The position numbers were made by a program, and so were the translations under genes. A stretch of 64,000 bases of DNA from the NCBI RefSeq assembly GCF_014841615.1, contig NZ_JACYUG010000005.1:116009-180008 (forward strand), in the 5' to 3' direction. Position 1 is the stretch's first letter, and each line of letters starts with the position of its first letter. Source of the DNA: Sphingomonas sp. CFBP 8760 (GTDB lineage Bacteria; Pseudomonadota; Alphaproteobacteria; Sphingomonadales; Sphingomonadaceae). Below, piece after piece: positions 43,705-52,263 of the stretch. The notes under the pieces were generated by a model. The model saw nothing but the letters and a program-made list of their open reading frames with translations, was not told where the DNA came from and made no database searches.

Positions 43705-44325
43705 TCAGCGTGACGTGACGACGAGTTCGGTACGGCGGTTCTCGGCCTGACCGGACGTCGTGGCGTTGGTGTCGACCGGGTCGGTTTCGCCACCCGAGAC
43801 GGTTTCGATGCGCGACGCATCGATGCCCTGCGCGATGAGACCGGCCTTGACGGCGTCGGCCCGCGCCTTGCCGAGGGCAATATTGGCAGCAGCCGGGCCG
43901 CGCGCGTCGGCATAACCGGCAATGCGGACGCGGGTGTTGCCATACTGCTTAAGAACGGCTGCGATGTTGCCGACCTCCTGTGCATCGTCAGGGCGCAATG
44001 TGCTTTTGGCTGTATCGAACGTCAGCTTCTCGAACTGGAACGTCCGCGGGGCCGCCTCGGTGCCAGCAAGATAACCACCGAGACCAGACGTGCCGGCCAA
44101 TGCGGTGGCAGAAGCGGCGTTCGGAGTGACAGCGACCACATCGGTCGGTGTCGATGTCGGCACCGGTGCAACAGCAGCGGTATCATCACCACCGCAACGG
44201 CTGAGTGCGAATAACAGCGCCAGGATACCAGCGATCAGCGCGGCCCATGCCAACCAGTTGACCTTCTTCTTTTCGATGTGAATCGAACGAGGTGGCGCGC
44301 CGTCGGTGTTGTGCGGATCAGCCAT
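43705..44325 (-). CDS. OmpA-family envelope protein
   Basis: 206 residues. A cytosolic N-terminus, one membrane segment (LAWAALIAGILALLFALS, about 25-42), a short Pro/Thr/Ala-rich linker, and an OmpA/MotB-type peptidoglycan-binding domain (LTFDTAKSTLRPDDAQEVGN, VRIAGYADARGPAAANIALG, KARADAVKAGL). I chose the ATG at 44325 behind AGGAAA; an upstream start would add 18 residues. It probably tethers the inner membrane to the cell wall. Confidence 0.85.
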   Translation of the reverse strand: MADPHNTDGAPPRSIHIEKKKVNWLAWAALIAGILALLFALSRCGGDDTAAVAPVPTSTPTDVVAVTPNAASATALAGTSGLGGYLAGTEAAPRTFQFEKLTFDTAKSTLRPDDAQEVGNIAAVLKQYGNTRVRIAGYADARGPAAANIALGKARADAVKAGLIAQGIDASRIETVSGGETDPVDTNATTSGQAENRRTELVVTSR

Positions 44326-44424
44326 CGGATTTTCCTGTCTGAATATTGAGATTGGCATCGTTAGCGACGACAAAGACAATCATCGGCGTAAAGGTGCCAA
44401 TACAAGTGATGAGGCCATCAGCAT

Positions 44425-44721
44425 CTAGTTTCCGTTGATTAGCGCAGCCTTCTGGCCATTGTTCATCGCGTCGGCATTGACATCGGCATCGTCGATCGCC
44501 TCCTCGCGAGCTTCGCCGGCTTCCCGCGTTGCGTCAGCATTTGCCTTCAGCGCGTCGCGTCCCGGGCCACTCATGTTGGCGGCCTGTGCGTCCATGACCT
44601 CGGCACGGTCATCAGCGGCCTGACGTGCTTGATCGCCGAGCTTGTCGTCGCCCTTGCCACCACACGCCGTCAGGGCAAGCGATCCAACTGCGACCAGCGT
44701 CATCAATCTCAACTTCATCAT
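44425..44721 (-). CDS. Small lipoprotein, Ala/Asp-rich
   Basis: 98 residues. Lipoprotein signal MMKLRLMTLVAVGSLALTAC with the lipobox Cys20, then a charged helical tail (QARQAADDRAEVMDAQAANM). ATG at 44721 follows AGGAAA-like sequence; the upstream open frame is not needed. It resembles the next gene and may be a paralogue. Function unknown; probably anchored in the envelope. Confidence 0.75.
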   Translation of the reverse strand: MMKLRLMTLVAVGSLALTACGGKGDDKLGDQARQAADDRAEVMDAQAANMSGPGRDALKANADATREAGEAREEAIDDADVNADAMNNGQKAALINGN

Positions 44722-44737
44722 CGTTTCCTTACGTTCG

Positions 44738-45058
44738 TTACCGGGTTGTGGTGGCATTGCCGACTGCCTCGGCGCGGGCTTTGGCTTCGTCACGCAGCTG
44801 TTTGGCCTGCTCTTCGAGCTTGTCGGCTTGGGTGTCGGCTTCCGTCTTGATCTGGTCCTGACGGGCATCGACGCTCTCGCGGGCTGCCTTTTCGGCACGA
44901 TCCTGTGCTTCACCGGTTCGCTCTGCTGGACCATTGCCCTCATATTCAACGCCAGCTGCGTTGGCATTGGCGCGATCCTGGGCCTCGCCAGTCTGTTCCT
45001 TCGGCCCGTCGCATGCTGCCAGGCTCAATACGGCTGCCGCTATGGCTACGTAGCGCAT
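44738..45058 (-). CDS. Small lipoprotein, Ala/Glu-rich coiled coil
   Basis: 106 residues. Signal MRYVAIAAAVLSLAACDGPK with the lipobox Cys16, followed by an imperfect repeat of TGEAQDRA (about residues 23 and 48) and a coiled-coil-like tail (ADKLEEQAKQLRDEAKARAE). It lies 16 bp upstream of the related lipoprotein gene, probably in one operon. It diverges from the HicB-like gene across about 120 bp. Confidence 0.75.
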   Translation of the reverse strand: MRYVAIAAAVLSLAACDGPKEQTGEAQDRANANAAGVEYEGNGPAERTGEAQDRAEKAARESVDARQDQIKTEADTQADKLEEQAKQLRDEAKARAEAVGNATTTR

Positions 45059-45175
45059 GGTCTGTTTCCTTGTTCAGGCCCGGATCACGGTGAGGTCGTG
45101 GAATTATCAGCCAAACGTTGTGAACTCGCCTGCGGTTCACTGGTTTATGTAAATGTACGTAAAAAAGGATCAGGA

Positions 45176-45751
45176 ATGACGACGGTCGCGTATCCAGCAC
45201 GTCTCCAGCACGGCGTCGTCGAGGCGACGGCAGCGTTCATCGACTTCGACGATCTCGCGGTCCATGCCACCAACATTCCCGATCTGCTGCGGGAAGCACG
45301 GGCTGCGCTTCGGGAGCGATTGCTGTCTCTCGAGACCGCCGACATGGAATGGCCGTCCCCGTCATCTAGTGACGAGGCGGCTCAAGGAGGCGCGCAACTT
45401 CTATGGGTCGACGTTGACGTCGACGATACGCCGGTCCGCCTGACGATCTCGATGGGTGAGCGTCTGATCAAGGCCATTGACGAGGCTGCGGATGCTCAGG
45501 GCATGACGAGATCCGGCTTCCTGGCGGTCGCGTCACGTGCTTATCTGGCGGGGCAGCGCGGCAAGGGGACAAGTAAACTCTACGAGGAGATGTCAGGGAT
45601 CGGTCGCAAGGTCGATGAGGCCCTCGGTTCGGAATCAAGGATTGGCCGGGCTATCAACGATCTGGACGCCCGCATGCTTGATGGTTTTCGGCGCATGGCC
45701 GACACGTTCAAAGGTGGAGGCACGTCGGACGACGATCGTGCTCAATCCTGA
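45176..45751 (+). CDS. HicB-family protein (orphan antitoxin-like)
   Basis: 191 residues. The N-terminal part (YPARLQHGVVEATAAFIDFD, then DLAVHATNIPDLLREARAAL) matches the partial RNase-H-like HicB fold. Residues 85-130 (VRLTISMGERLIKAIDEAAD, AQGMTRSGFLAVASRAYLA) are a ribbon-helix-helix DNA-binding unit. The C-terminal 60 residues are helical. A HicA toxin gene is not seen on either side. It may be a regulator derived from a toxin-antitoxin pair. ATG follows AGGATCAGGA. Confidence 0.78.
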   Translation: MTTVAYPARLQHGVVEATAAFIDFDDLAVHATNIPDLLREARAALRERLLSLETADMEWPSPSSSDEAAQGGAQLLWVDVDVDDTPVRLTISMGERLIKAIDEAADAQGMTRSGFLAVASRAYLAGQRGKGTSKLYEEMSGIGRKVDEALGSESRIGRAINDLDARMLDGFRRMADTFKGGGTSDDDRAQS

Positions 45752-45885
45752 TGGACGATCGACATTCGAGCTGGGCATTGCCCCGAAAGCCCAGCGTATT
45801 CCACGTAGCGCTGTAGGATCGCAGCACTTGGCCGCTTGCATCTATTGACAGCCCGCTTGCCGGCTACAGGAACTAGAAAACGATC

Positions 45886-46311
45886 ATGGATGAGTTTACA
45901 CGCATGATGAATATGGAGGGCGTCCGTCCTCTTCATCGAATAAACGAACAACCCCGTCGCCTTGTTGAGCAGCCGCGCGCGACTTCCAGTCGAAGTACCA
46001 TGTTACCACCGGTGTTGGCACCCGTTGGCTACGCATGGGTCACCGGTCTCCACGCCCGCACTGCGCTGGAAACGGCGCTACAGCGACTTGCTGCCGAGAT
46101 CCACGCCGGACGTCGCGGCTGGGCAACCGGTATTCGTCAGGACGGTACGACCGTCTCATTGCCAGCTTCATCAGGAGCGGCCTCACTTCTTTGCACCGCA
46201 GATCGCCAGTCACTGCGCCTGATGATCGTTGGCGGTGACGGCTGGACGTTCGTCATGCATCCTTTGATGGGTGTCGCTACGCTGGATGAGGACCCCACCC
46301 GCTCCGAATGA
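45886..46311 (+). CDS. Hypothetical protein
   Basis: 141 residues. An Arg-rich N-terminal third precedes a small globular part (VGYAWVTGLHARTALETALQ, then RRGWATGIRQDGTTVSLPAS). No family is recognised. The gene's stop codon lies inside the left end of a dispersed-repeat copy, which therefore supplies the last codons. It may be a real small alpha-beta protein. Confidence 0.5.
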   Translation: MDEFTRMMNMEGVRPLHRINEQPRRLVEQPRATSSRSTMLPPVLAPVGYAWVTGLHARTALETALQRLAAEIHAGRRGWATGIRQDGTTVSLPASSGAASLLCTADRQSLRLMIVGGDGWTFVMHPLMGVATLDEDPTRSE

Positions 46312-46369
46312 ACAAGGGTCCGATTTCAGTAACGCCTCAAGCCGCGTGGAATGGCCGATCGTGGGTCGC
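46306..46369 (+). repeat. Dispersed intergenic repeat, copy
   Basis: GAATGAACAAGGGTCCGATT at the left, GTGGAATGGCCGATCGTGGG at the right. The left end supplies the stop codon of the preceding gene. Confidence 0.6.
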
Positions 46370-46466
46370 CCTTTTCATATGGCCTCTGCCTGTCAAAAGG
46401 CGGAGGCTCCATCAAACTCTATGCGGTTCACTCGGCAAATATCGGCATGTTCGCCTATGGTGGAAG

Positions 46467-46709
46467 TCACCTGTGGTTAAGCCACCGGTTCGTGAGTTTT
46501 CCAAAGAATATGTAAAAGGCGATCGTCAGGATAGGCAAGCAGAATAAGGTGCCAATGTACCCACAACTCCCCTCAAAACAGGAGCCCAACGCACCTTCCT
46601 GAGCGAGCAATGCAGAGCAAACGGCCGCAAGAATGAGGCTCAGGGTAAATAGCACGACGAAGCGAACCACGCGGACGAAAATCGGAGAAAATCTCCTCTG
46701 GCGTTTCAC
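46467..46709 (-). CDS. Small membrane protein
   Basis: 80 residues with two membrane segments (VVLFTLSLILAAVCSALLA and GTLFCLPILTIAFYIFFG). GTG start overlaps the stop of the barstar-like gene (GTGA), so the two are coupled. No family is recognised. Confidence 0.55.
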   Translation of the reverse strand: MKRQRRFSPIFVRVVRFVVLFTLSLILAAVCSALLAQEGALGSCFEGSCGYIGTLFCLPILTIAFYIFFGKLTNRWLNHR

Positions 46710-47143
46710 GGCTGGTGTGCCGGCATTATGGGACTCAATTCGTCAGAGACAAGTTCGATGCTTTGGTGTCCGGCAATAATCTCAAGAATGATCTCGAAGT
46801 AAGTCTGACCGGTGCCGGCTTCCAGCGCCGCAAGCTGATCATTGATCCAATCAACGTTGTATAGGTCAGGTCGTTCAAGCTTCGCTCGCAGGTATGTCCG
46901 CGTCGCTTCCAGTCCGAGGCTCGAACGGGCAACGCCGATATCTTTCCAGACCAGTTTTACACACGGATATCCCCGAATGGCACCATAGCCACCGCGCAGC
47001 ATATCATCCAGCGCGTCCAAACTCTCGCCGAGCTTCCAATTCTCCTCCGCCATGAAGACGCGGTTTATCTCTGCGTAGAAGAAGCTGATATCGTGAATGT
47101 CTTTGCCGACAATAGTCAGCGTTTTGGTGGTTGCCAAAATCAT
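46706..47143 (-). CDS. Barstar-like barnase-inhibitor family protein
   Basis: 145 residues. The N-terminal 60 match barstar: LTIVGKDIHDISFFYAEINR, then EENWKLGESLDALDDMLRGG with the conserved acidic helix. The C-terminal half (ATRTYLRAKLERPDLYNVDW) is unrecognised. Barstar proteins neutralise secreted ribonuclease toxins. No barnase-type toxin is visible nearby, so it could be an orphan immunity gene. It is coupled to a small membrane protein gene. Confidence 0.7.
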   Translation of the reverse strand: MILATTKTLTIVGKDIHDISFFYAEINRVFMAEENWKLGESLDALDDMLRGGYGAIRGYPCVKLVWKDIGVARSSLGLEATRTYLRAKLERPDLYNVDWINDQLAALEAGTGQTYFEIILEIIAGHQSIELVSDELSPIMPAHQP

Positions 47144-47385
47144 GGTTGCCGTTCGAACGGTTGAATAAGTGTTTGATCCCGCCTGTTCAGGGCCGGACGT
47201 GTAGCTGCTGCCCTCGACGTTGATGAAGATGGCCTCATGGTCGAGGTCGACCTGTTGAACTAGCTGTTAAACGGCCATTTCACCCTCACAGCGTGTGTCG
47301 AAGATAGCATTTGGTATCATGGCCGGGGTCATTTCCTGCTGTGCGGTTGCGGTCCGCCCGGCATGTGCCGGCCTGACCGGACGGC

Positions 47386-47889
47386 TCAGGCGTCCTCTGC
47401 CTGCAGGTTGACCGACGTCTCGGCGAGCTTGGTCATGAACTCGTCGCCACCGTAGATTTCCTTGGTGGCGTCGTTCAGCTGCTTGGCGTCGTCCTTCAGG
47501 CCGAGCGCTTCCGCATAGGCTGCAGCGGTGCCGAACCCGGCGATGCCGTAGTGGGTCATCCGCTGATACTGCGCGATGATCAGCACATCGAGGAGCGGTC
47601 CCTTCTTGGGGCCTTCCTCCAGCACGTGCTTGGTTGCCTCGGCAACGAGACCCTCCATGCCCTTGCAATGCTCCTTGGAGACCTTTTCGTCCTGGCCGGC
47701 GATCAGCTCCTTCAGTACGGCCGTGTGCTTGGTGATGCCCTCGTGCGAGGTGGTGAGCATCTCCTTCAGCTTGGGGTCGCTTGCCTTGGTCGTGATCTTC
47801 TTCACCACCTTGAGCATCTGGTCGTTGGCGGACCAGAGGTCCTTCATCTCGTCGACGTAGATGTCCTTCAGATCCTCGGGGGTCGACAT
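47386..47889 (-). CDS. YciE/DUF892 ferritin-like protein
   Basis: 167 residues. The DUF892 pattern is MSTPEDLKDIYVDEMKDLWS followed by helices with a Glu/His spread (HEGITKHTAVLKELIAGQDE, HCKGMEGLVAEATKHVLEEG, QYQRMTHYGIAGFGTAAAYA). The family forms four-helix, possibly metal-binding, stress proteins. ATG at 47889 is preferred to a start 10 codons upstream. Confidence 0.88.
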   Translation of the reverse strand: MSTPEDLKDIYVDEMKDLWSANDQMLKVVKKITTKASDPKLKEMLTTSHEGITKHTAVLKELIAGQDEKVSKEHCKGMEGLVAEATKHVLEEGPKKGPLLDVLIIAQYQRMTHYGIAGFGTAAAYAEALGLKDDAKQLNDATKEIYGGDEFMTKLAETSVNLQAEDA

Positions 47890-48009
47890 GCGCAGGCTCC
47901 TCGCTTGGCGGAGCATCATGCTCCGATCATACGCGAGCGTTCCGGGAAGCCGCTGGTTCCGTGCGGCTGACGCCCGTCGACGATGTCGCCGTCAGCTTTG
48001 ATTCCGGAA

Positions 48010-48070
48010 TATGAATGAACGTCTGATTTCGAGGTGTCGAAATATGTCCGCGAACGTCCACTTTTGGGTC
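48010..48070 (+). repeat. Dispersed intergenic repeat, copy
   Basis: ATGAATGAACGTCTGATTTC at the left, GCGAACGTCCACTTTTGGGT at the right. It lies between the convergent ends of nothing obvious and close to the stop of the PepSY gene. Confidence 0.65.
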
Positions 48071-48098
48071 TTGCTGGAACCAACGTGTTTGATCCCGG

Positions 48099-49229
48099 CT
48101 ATGATGGCCTGCCAGAGGATGCGGCCTTCCTGCGGCGCAGCCAGTGAAGGATACCGGTTGCGAGTAGCAGCGTGGGCACGAAGCCAAGCAGGACAGCAAG
48201 GACGCGTGTCGCCAGGCCTCCGATCGTTCCATCGTGCAATGTGCGCACCCAGGCTGCCATGGTGGTGCCGGTGCCCGCACGCCGAACATCATGCACCGCC
48301 AGAAGCCGGCCCGAAAACTGGTCGATGAAGACATAGCTGCCGGGGAAACGTCGATGGGGGTCGCCGGGCACCTGCAGCCGTACCCGGATCGCCCCGTCAC
48401 GGGCATTCGGCACATCGATAAACATGATGCGGCCGTCTGGCAGCGCCCGATGCGCTGCGCCAAGCGCCTGAACGACCGTGATCTGCCTGGCTGCGTCGTC
48501 GCTCGACTTCGGGGCCGGTATCGCTGCCGGTGCCAACAGGACCCGCGTGACAGTGGGGAGCGCCAGCAACACGCCGGTCGCGACCAGCACGAACAGCAGC
48601 AACATGCTCCATAGGCCGGACAGTTTGTGAAGGTCGCGCAAGCGTCGGATCGGCACCGTGTCACGCTTGAAAGCGAGTGCCTTGCGCCAACTCCCGCGAG
48701 GCCACCAGGCCAGCACGCCGCTGACGAGCAGCACCAACATGGCCACACCCGACCAGCCTACCACCTGACTGCCGATCTCGCCTGCAAGCAGCTGCATATG
48801 GAGCTGGTAGAGCCAGCTCATGAGGTAGCGGCCCCACGGCTCGGCACGAACGATCCGTCTGCCATCGGCCGAGAACCAGATCATCTGGCGGTCGCCGTGA
48901 CGGCCGGGGGCCGGGTAGTAGCGCGCCGGGATCAAACCACCCTCGGGTGTCACCTCCAACGTCCACTTGCCGCCCGGATCATGCCAGCGGCTGCGTCCGG
49001 TCGCCAGTGCGCGGTCCCAGACAGGTGCGGTCAGGCCGGGCGCAGCATTGTCCTGCCCGGCCTGGATCGCGGGGTGAAGCGCAGCGTCGATACCGGTGTA
49101 GAACACCAGCGCCGATCCGGTGAGACCCAGCACCGCGAACAGCAGTCCCAGGCTCAGCCCCAGCCAGAGATGGACGCGACGCACGAGGATACGCGCACCC
49201 GATGCCGTTGATCGCTGATGCCCGGTCAT
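48099..49229 (-). CDS. PepSY-domain membrane protein (iron-uptake reductase type)
   Basis: 376 residues. Four membrane segments: VHLWLGLSLGLLFAVLGLTG (18-37), VVGWSGVAMLVLLVSGVLAW, GLWSMLLLFVLVATGVLLAL and VLAVLLGFVPTLLLATGILH. A periplasmic PepSY region lies between the last two (QALGAAHRALPDGRIMFIDV). Such proteins often accompany siderophore receptors and reduce or release iron. It starts 2 bp after the TonB receptor's stop, forming one operon with it. Function inferred from family and neighbour. Confidence 0.87.
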   Translation of the reverse strand: MTGHQRSTASGARILVRRVHLWLGLSLGLLFAVLGLTGSALVFYTGIDAALHPAIQAGQDNAAPGLTAPVWDRALATGRSRWHDPGGKWTLEVTPEGGLIPARYYPAPGRHGDRQMIWFSADGRRIVRAEPWGRYLMSWLYQLHMQLLAGEIGSQVVGWSGVAMLVLLVSGVLAWWPRGSWRKALAFKRDTVPIRRLRDLHKLSGLWSMLLLFVLVATGVLLALPTVTRVLLAPAAIPAPKSSDDAARQITVVQALGAAHRALPDGRIMFIDVPNARDGAIRVRLQVPGDPHRRFPGSYVFIDQFSGRLLAVHDVRRAGTGTTMAAWVRTLHDGTIGGLATRVLAVLLGFVPTLLLATGILHWLRRRKAASSGRPS

Positions 49230-49231
49230 CG

Positions 49232-51454
49232 TCAGAACCGCGTCGCCAGCGCAACCTCGAACGATCGCGGCGCGCCGATATAGATATTGGTGGTCGGGTA
49301 GCCGGAATACTCGCCGTAGAAGGCGTCTGTCAGGTTACGGCCGCGCAGCGTCACGGTCGCCTGTGGGGCAACCGGGAACGACACGCTGGCATCGATCACG
49401 GTATGGCCGGCGACGCGGATGGTGTTGGCGGTGTCGGTGTAGAAAGCGCTGGCGTGGCGGAGGAATCCGCCTAGCGTCACCTTGCCGGCGATCGTGTAGA
49501 GCGCCGAGGCGTTGACCGTGGTCGAGGGAATGTTGATCGGACGGTTGCCGCGCCGGTCGATCCGCACGCCACTCACCAGCTCCGACAGTTCGTCATATTG
49601 CGCGTCGGTGTAGGAGACGCCGCCCGACAGGCGCAGGGCCTTCACTGGCACGACGACCGCCGACAGCTCGGCCCCCTGCGATGACTGGCGCCCGCCCTGG
49701 ATCGTCAGCGCCGGGTTGTTCGGGTCGCGGGTGAGGATGTCCTTCTGCTCGATGCGGTAGGTGGCGCCGGTCACGCTTGCCCGTCCACCCCAGCCGCTCG
49801 CCTTGAACCCGGCCTCGTAGGCGCGCCCCTTGGTCAGCCGGAACCGGCTGTTGGCGATCGAGGCGAGCAGGATCGACGACACTGGCGATACCGCGGTCGT
49901 GTATTGCGCATAGAGGGTCAGTCCGCCGCCCGCGTCCCAGGTCGTTCCTGCGCGCCATGATATCGGATCGAAGGTCGGGCTGTTGCGATCTACCTCACCG
50001 GTCACATTCTGGATCGTGGCCCGGTCGAGCGTCATGTGGTCCCAGCGTACCCCGCCCACCAGTAGCCATTTGGGTGTCAGGTTCAGCGCGTCTTCCGCGA
50101 AGACAGAGGTCTGCTTCAGTCTGGAATCGAAGGTGACGTTGCCGGCGGTGAAGATCGCCGTTCCCATGGGCAGGGGTATGATCGCCGGATTGCGTACGTC
50201 CACCACCGGCAAGGCGGACATAGGTGCCGTCTGGCGGAGGCTGACGAAATCAGTGTCGTTATGCTCGACGCCCAGACTGAAGCGGTTGCGCAGGCCCCCA
50301 ATGACGCTGTCATTGCCGACGACCCCGCGCGCGTTCCAGAACTGATGATCGTGGCGGAAATCCTGATAGGTCTGGCGGAAGCTGCCGTTCGGAAACGCCG
50401 TGGTGGGCGCGACGAAGGTTTGACTGTCCGCCAGCAGGAAGTCGCGCTTCGCGGTGTAGCCGGTCAGGTCGAGCGCGAACGTCCAGCCGCTGCCGATCGA
50501 CCAGTCCAGTCTTGAGCGAACCGTTGTCTCGTTGGCGCCGGAATAGGCCCCTTGCGGATTGTAGTTGCGGCGTCGCAGTGCGCGATCGGCGACCAGGCCG
50601 TTCGCACTCGTTACCGCGTCGGTCGGACGCAGCGCATACTGGCCAGGGATCAGCGGCAGGCCCTGATAGGTCGCATCGTAGCGATCCTCGAAATGATCGA
50701 CCGCGACCAGTAGTGACAGGCGGTCGCTTGGCCGCCACAGCGCGCTTGCGGTCAACCCAGCCGAGAAGGTGTCGTTGTTGTCGACATCGTAGAGGCTGTC
50801 CGACCGCTGGTAGCTCGCGTCTGCGCGCACCGCGATCGTCGAGGACACCGGCAGATTGACCCCGCTGGCCGCGAGCACCGTGTCGAAGCTCCCGACGGAC
50901 AGGAGCGTGTCGAGATGGCTTTCGCCCAGGACCGGCTTGCGCGTTACCTTGTTGATGACGCCGGCCAATGCCCCTTCGCCGTAAAGGACCGAGGCCGGCC
51001 CTTTGAGGACCTCGATCCGGTCATAGTGCCAGTTGTTGCTGTCACGCTGGACGACGGTCGATGCCGACACCCGTACGCCGTCCTGGAGGATCGATACGGT
51101 ATTGCCGGCAAAGCCGCGCATGGAGACGACCGCCGGATTGCCCGGCACGTTGCCGGCAATAGCGCCCACCACATCGTTGAACGTCTCACGCGCGGTGCGC
51201 AGGCCGCGCACCTGAAGATTCTCCTGCGTCAGCACCTCGATGCTCGCCGGCGTCTCGCGGATCGTCAGGCCAAGCCGGCTCCCTGCCTGCGCCTGATCGT
51301 TCAGTTTGAGTGGATCACGCTGGCCGTTGACGATGATCGTGGCAGCGGTGCGTTCTTCAGAGGTAGCGTCGTTGCTTCGCATCTGTGCGCCAGCCGGAAA
51401 GGCCAGCAGCAGGCACGGCGCCGCAGCGCCGGCCAGCAGGTAAGTTCGGATCAT
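49232..51454 (-). CDS. TonB-dependent siderophore receptor
   Basis: 740 residues. Signal peptide (MIRTYLLAGAAAPCLLLAFP, ending AGA-Q), TonB box region ATIIVNG, plug domain (ETPASIEVLTQENLQVRGLR, MRGFAGNTVSILQDGVRV, IEVLKGPASVLYGEGALAG), then a 22-strand type barrel closing with a terminal Phe (EVALATRF). The length and plug motifs match FhuA/FhuE/FecA-type ferric-siderophore receptors. It is followed at once by a PepSY reductase gene and preceded by a DUF2946 gene. Iron regulation is likely, though a clear Fur box was not picked out. Confidence 0.92.
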   Translation of the reverse strand: MIRTYLLAGAAAPCLLLAFPAGAQMRSNDATSEERTAATIIVNGQRDPLKLNDQAQAGSRLGLTIRETPASIEVLTQENLQVRGLRTARETFNDVVGAIAGNVPGNPAVVSMRGFAGNTVSILQDGVRVSASTVVQRDSNNWHYDRIEVLKGPASVLYGEGALAGVINKVTRKPVLGESHLDTLLSVGSFDTVLAASGVNLPVSSTIAVRADASYQRSDSLYDVDNNDTFSAGLTASALWRPSDRLSLLVAVDHFEDRYDATYQGLPLIPGQYALRPTDAVTSANGLVADRALRRRNYNPQGAYSGANETTVRSRLDWSIGSGWTFALDLTGYTAKRDFLLADSQTFVAPTTAFPNGSFRQTYQDFRHDHQFWNARGVVGNDSVIGGLRNRFSLGVEHNDTDFVSLRQTAPMSALPVVDVRNPAIIPLPMGTAIFTAGNVTFDSRLKQTSVFAEDALNLTPKWLLVGGVRWDHMTLDRATIQNVTGEVDRNSPTFDPISWRAGTTWDAGGGLTLYAQYTTAVSPVSSILLASIANSRFRLTKGRAYEAGFKASGWGGRASVTGATYRIEQKDILTRDPNNPALTIQGGRQSSQGAELSAVVVPVKALRLSGGVSYTDAQYDELSELVSGVRIDRRGNRPINIPSTTVNASALYTIAGKVTLGGFLRHASAFYTDTANTIRVAGHTVIDASVSFPVAPQATVTLRGRNLTDAFYGEYSGYPTTNIYIGAPRSFEVALATRF

Positions 51455-51540
51455 GGCAATACCTTCGACCGGCCCGGCGCGAGACGCGCACTGGGCCGCA
51501 GTTCACGGACGCGTCGCGTGAGGCGACGCGGAATGACAGG

Positions 51541-51951
51541 TCAGAGGTAAGCCGGGGGCCCGCGCAAGGGTGGTCGCAGGAACGCTGGTGGCGACGGGGC
51601 CGGCAGAACGGTCGCCGCTATCCCCATGGCCAAGACGAAGGCGATCAGTGCGGCAAGCTGGATCGGATCGATCGGACTTATGACCGCCGCTGACAGCCCG
51701 GAGAACGCGCAGGGCATCTCCGCCTTGCCATAATCCCTCGACTTACCGTGGTCTGCGGGATCGCCATGCATCTCAGACATGCCCATCGTCATTGCTGCGG
51801 GTGCGATGCCCGAGCAGATCGTGATGGCGAAGCGGCCGTGATCGTTTGCGATCATGTAGCCGGTCGGGACGAGCAGCTTCAGCAGCAGCGTCGCCGCGCA
51901 GATCAGCACGGCCAAGTGGCGTTGCGTCAGAAGATGCCGGATGGCCTGCAC
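51541..51951 (-). CDS. DUF2946-like membrane protein
   Basis: 136 residues: an N-terminal membrane segment (LAVLICAATLLLKLLVPTGY), a Met/His/Cys-rich loop (FAITICSGIAPAAMTMGMSE, then MHGDPADHGKS and EMPCAFSG), and a second segment (LAALIAFVLAMGIAATVLPA). Members sit beside metal-uptake or copper genes and may bind metal through the Met/His/Cys residues. GTG start at 51951. It lies 86 bp upstream of the TonB receptor. Confidence 0.7.
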   Translation of the reverse strand: MQAIRHLLTQRHLAVLICAATLLLKLLVPTGYMIANDHGRFAITICSGIAPAAMTMGMSEMHGDPADHGKSRDYGKAEMPCAFSGLSAAVISPIDPIQLAALIAFVLAMGIAATVLPAPSPPAFLRPPLRGPPAYL

Positions 51952-52263
51952 GCGAACTAACTAACTGTGGCGACAGGAAGTGTCACTGAGACAATCCGCC
52001 CCGCCACGGTTTTTCCGGAACTCCATGCGACGGGGTCGGAGGAGACCATGCTGGCGTCCTTTTCTCGATCCTCTGCGGGGGCAATGGAACGCTGCACGAG
52101 AGGACCTAGGATATACGATAACGGATAAAGATGGTCCGTAGCCTGCCAGCCGTCGGTATCTGAACCACACGGGCAAGAATGGTCTGGAACCCGATCAAGC
52201 AATCGTCCTCCTATCATGAGGAAGCGGCATCTCCGCGACGCCTGCAAACCCAGCTGTCAATCA
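51952..52263. other. Gap upstream of the iron-uptake operon
   Basis: About 310 bp. No gene or clear regulatory palindrome recognised. It should hold the promoter of the DUF2946/TonB/PepSY operon and the end of the DUF4424 gene's transcript. Confidence 0.3.
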
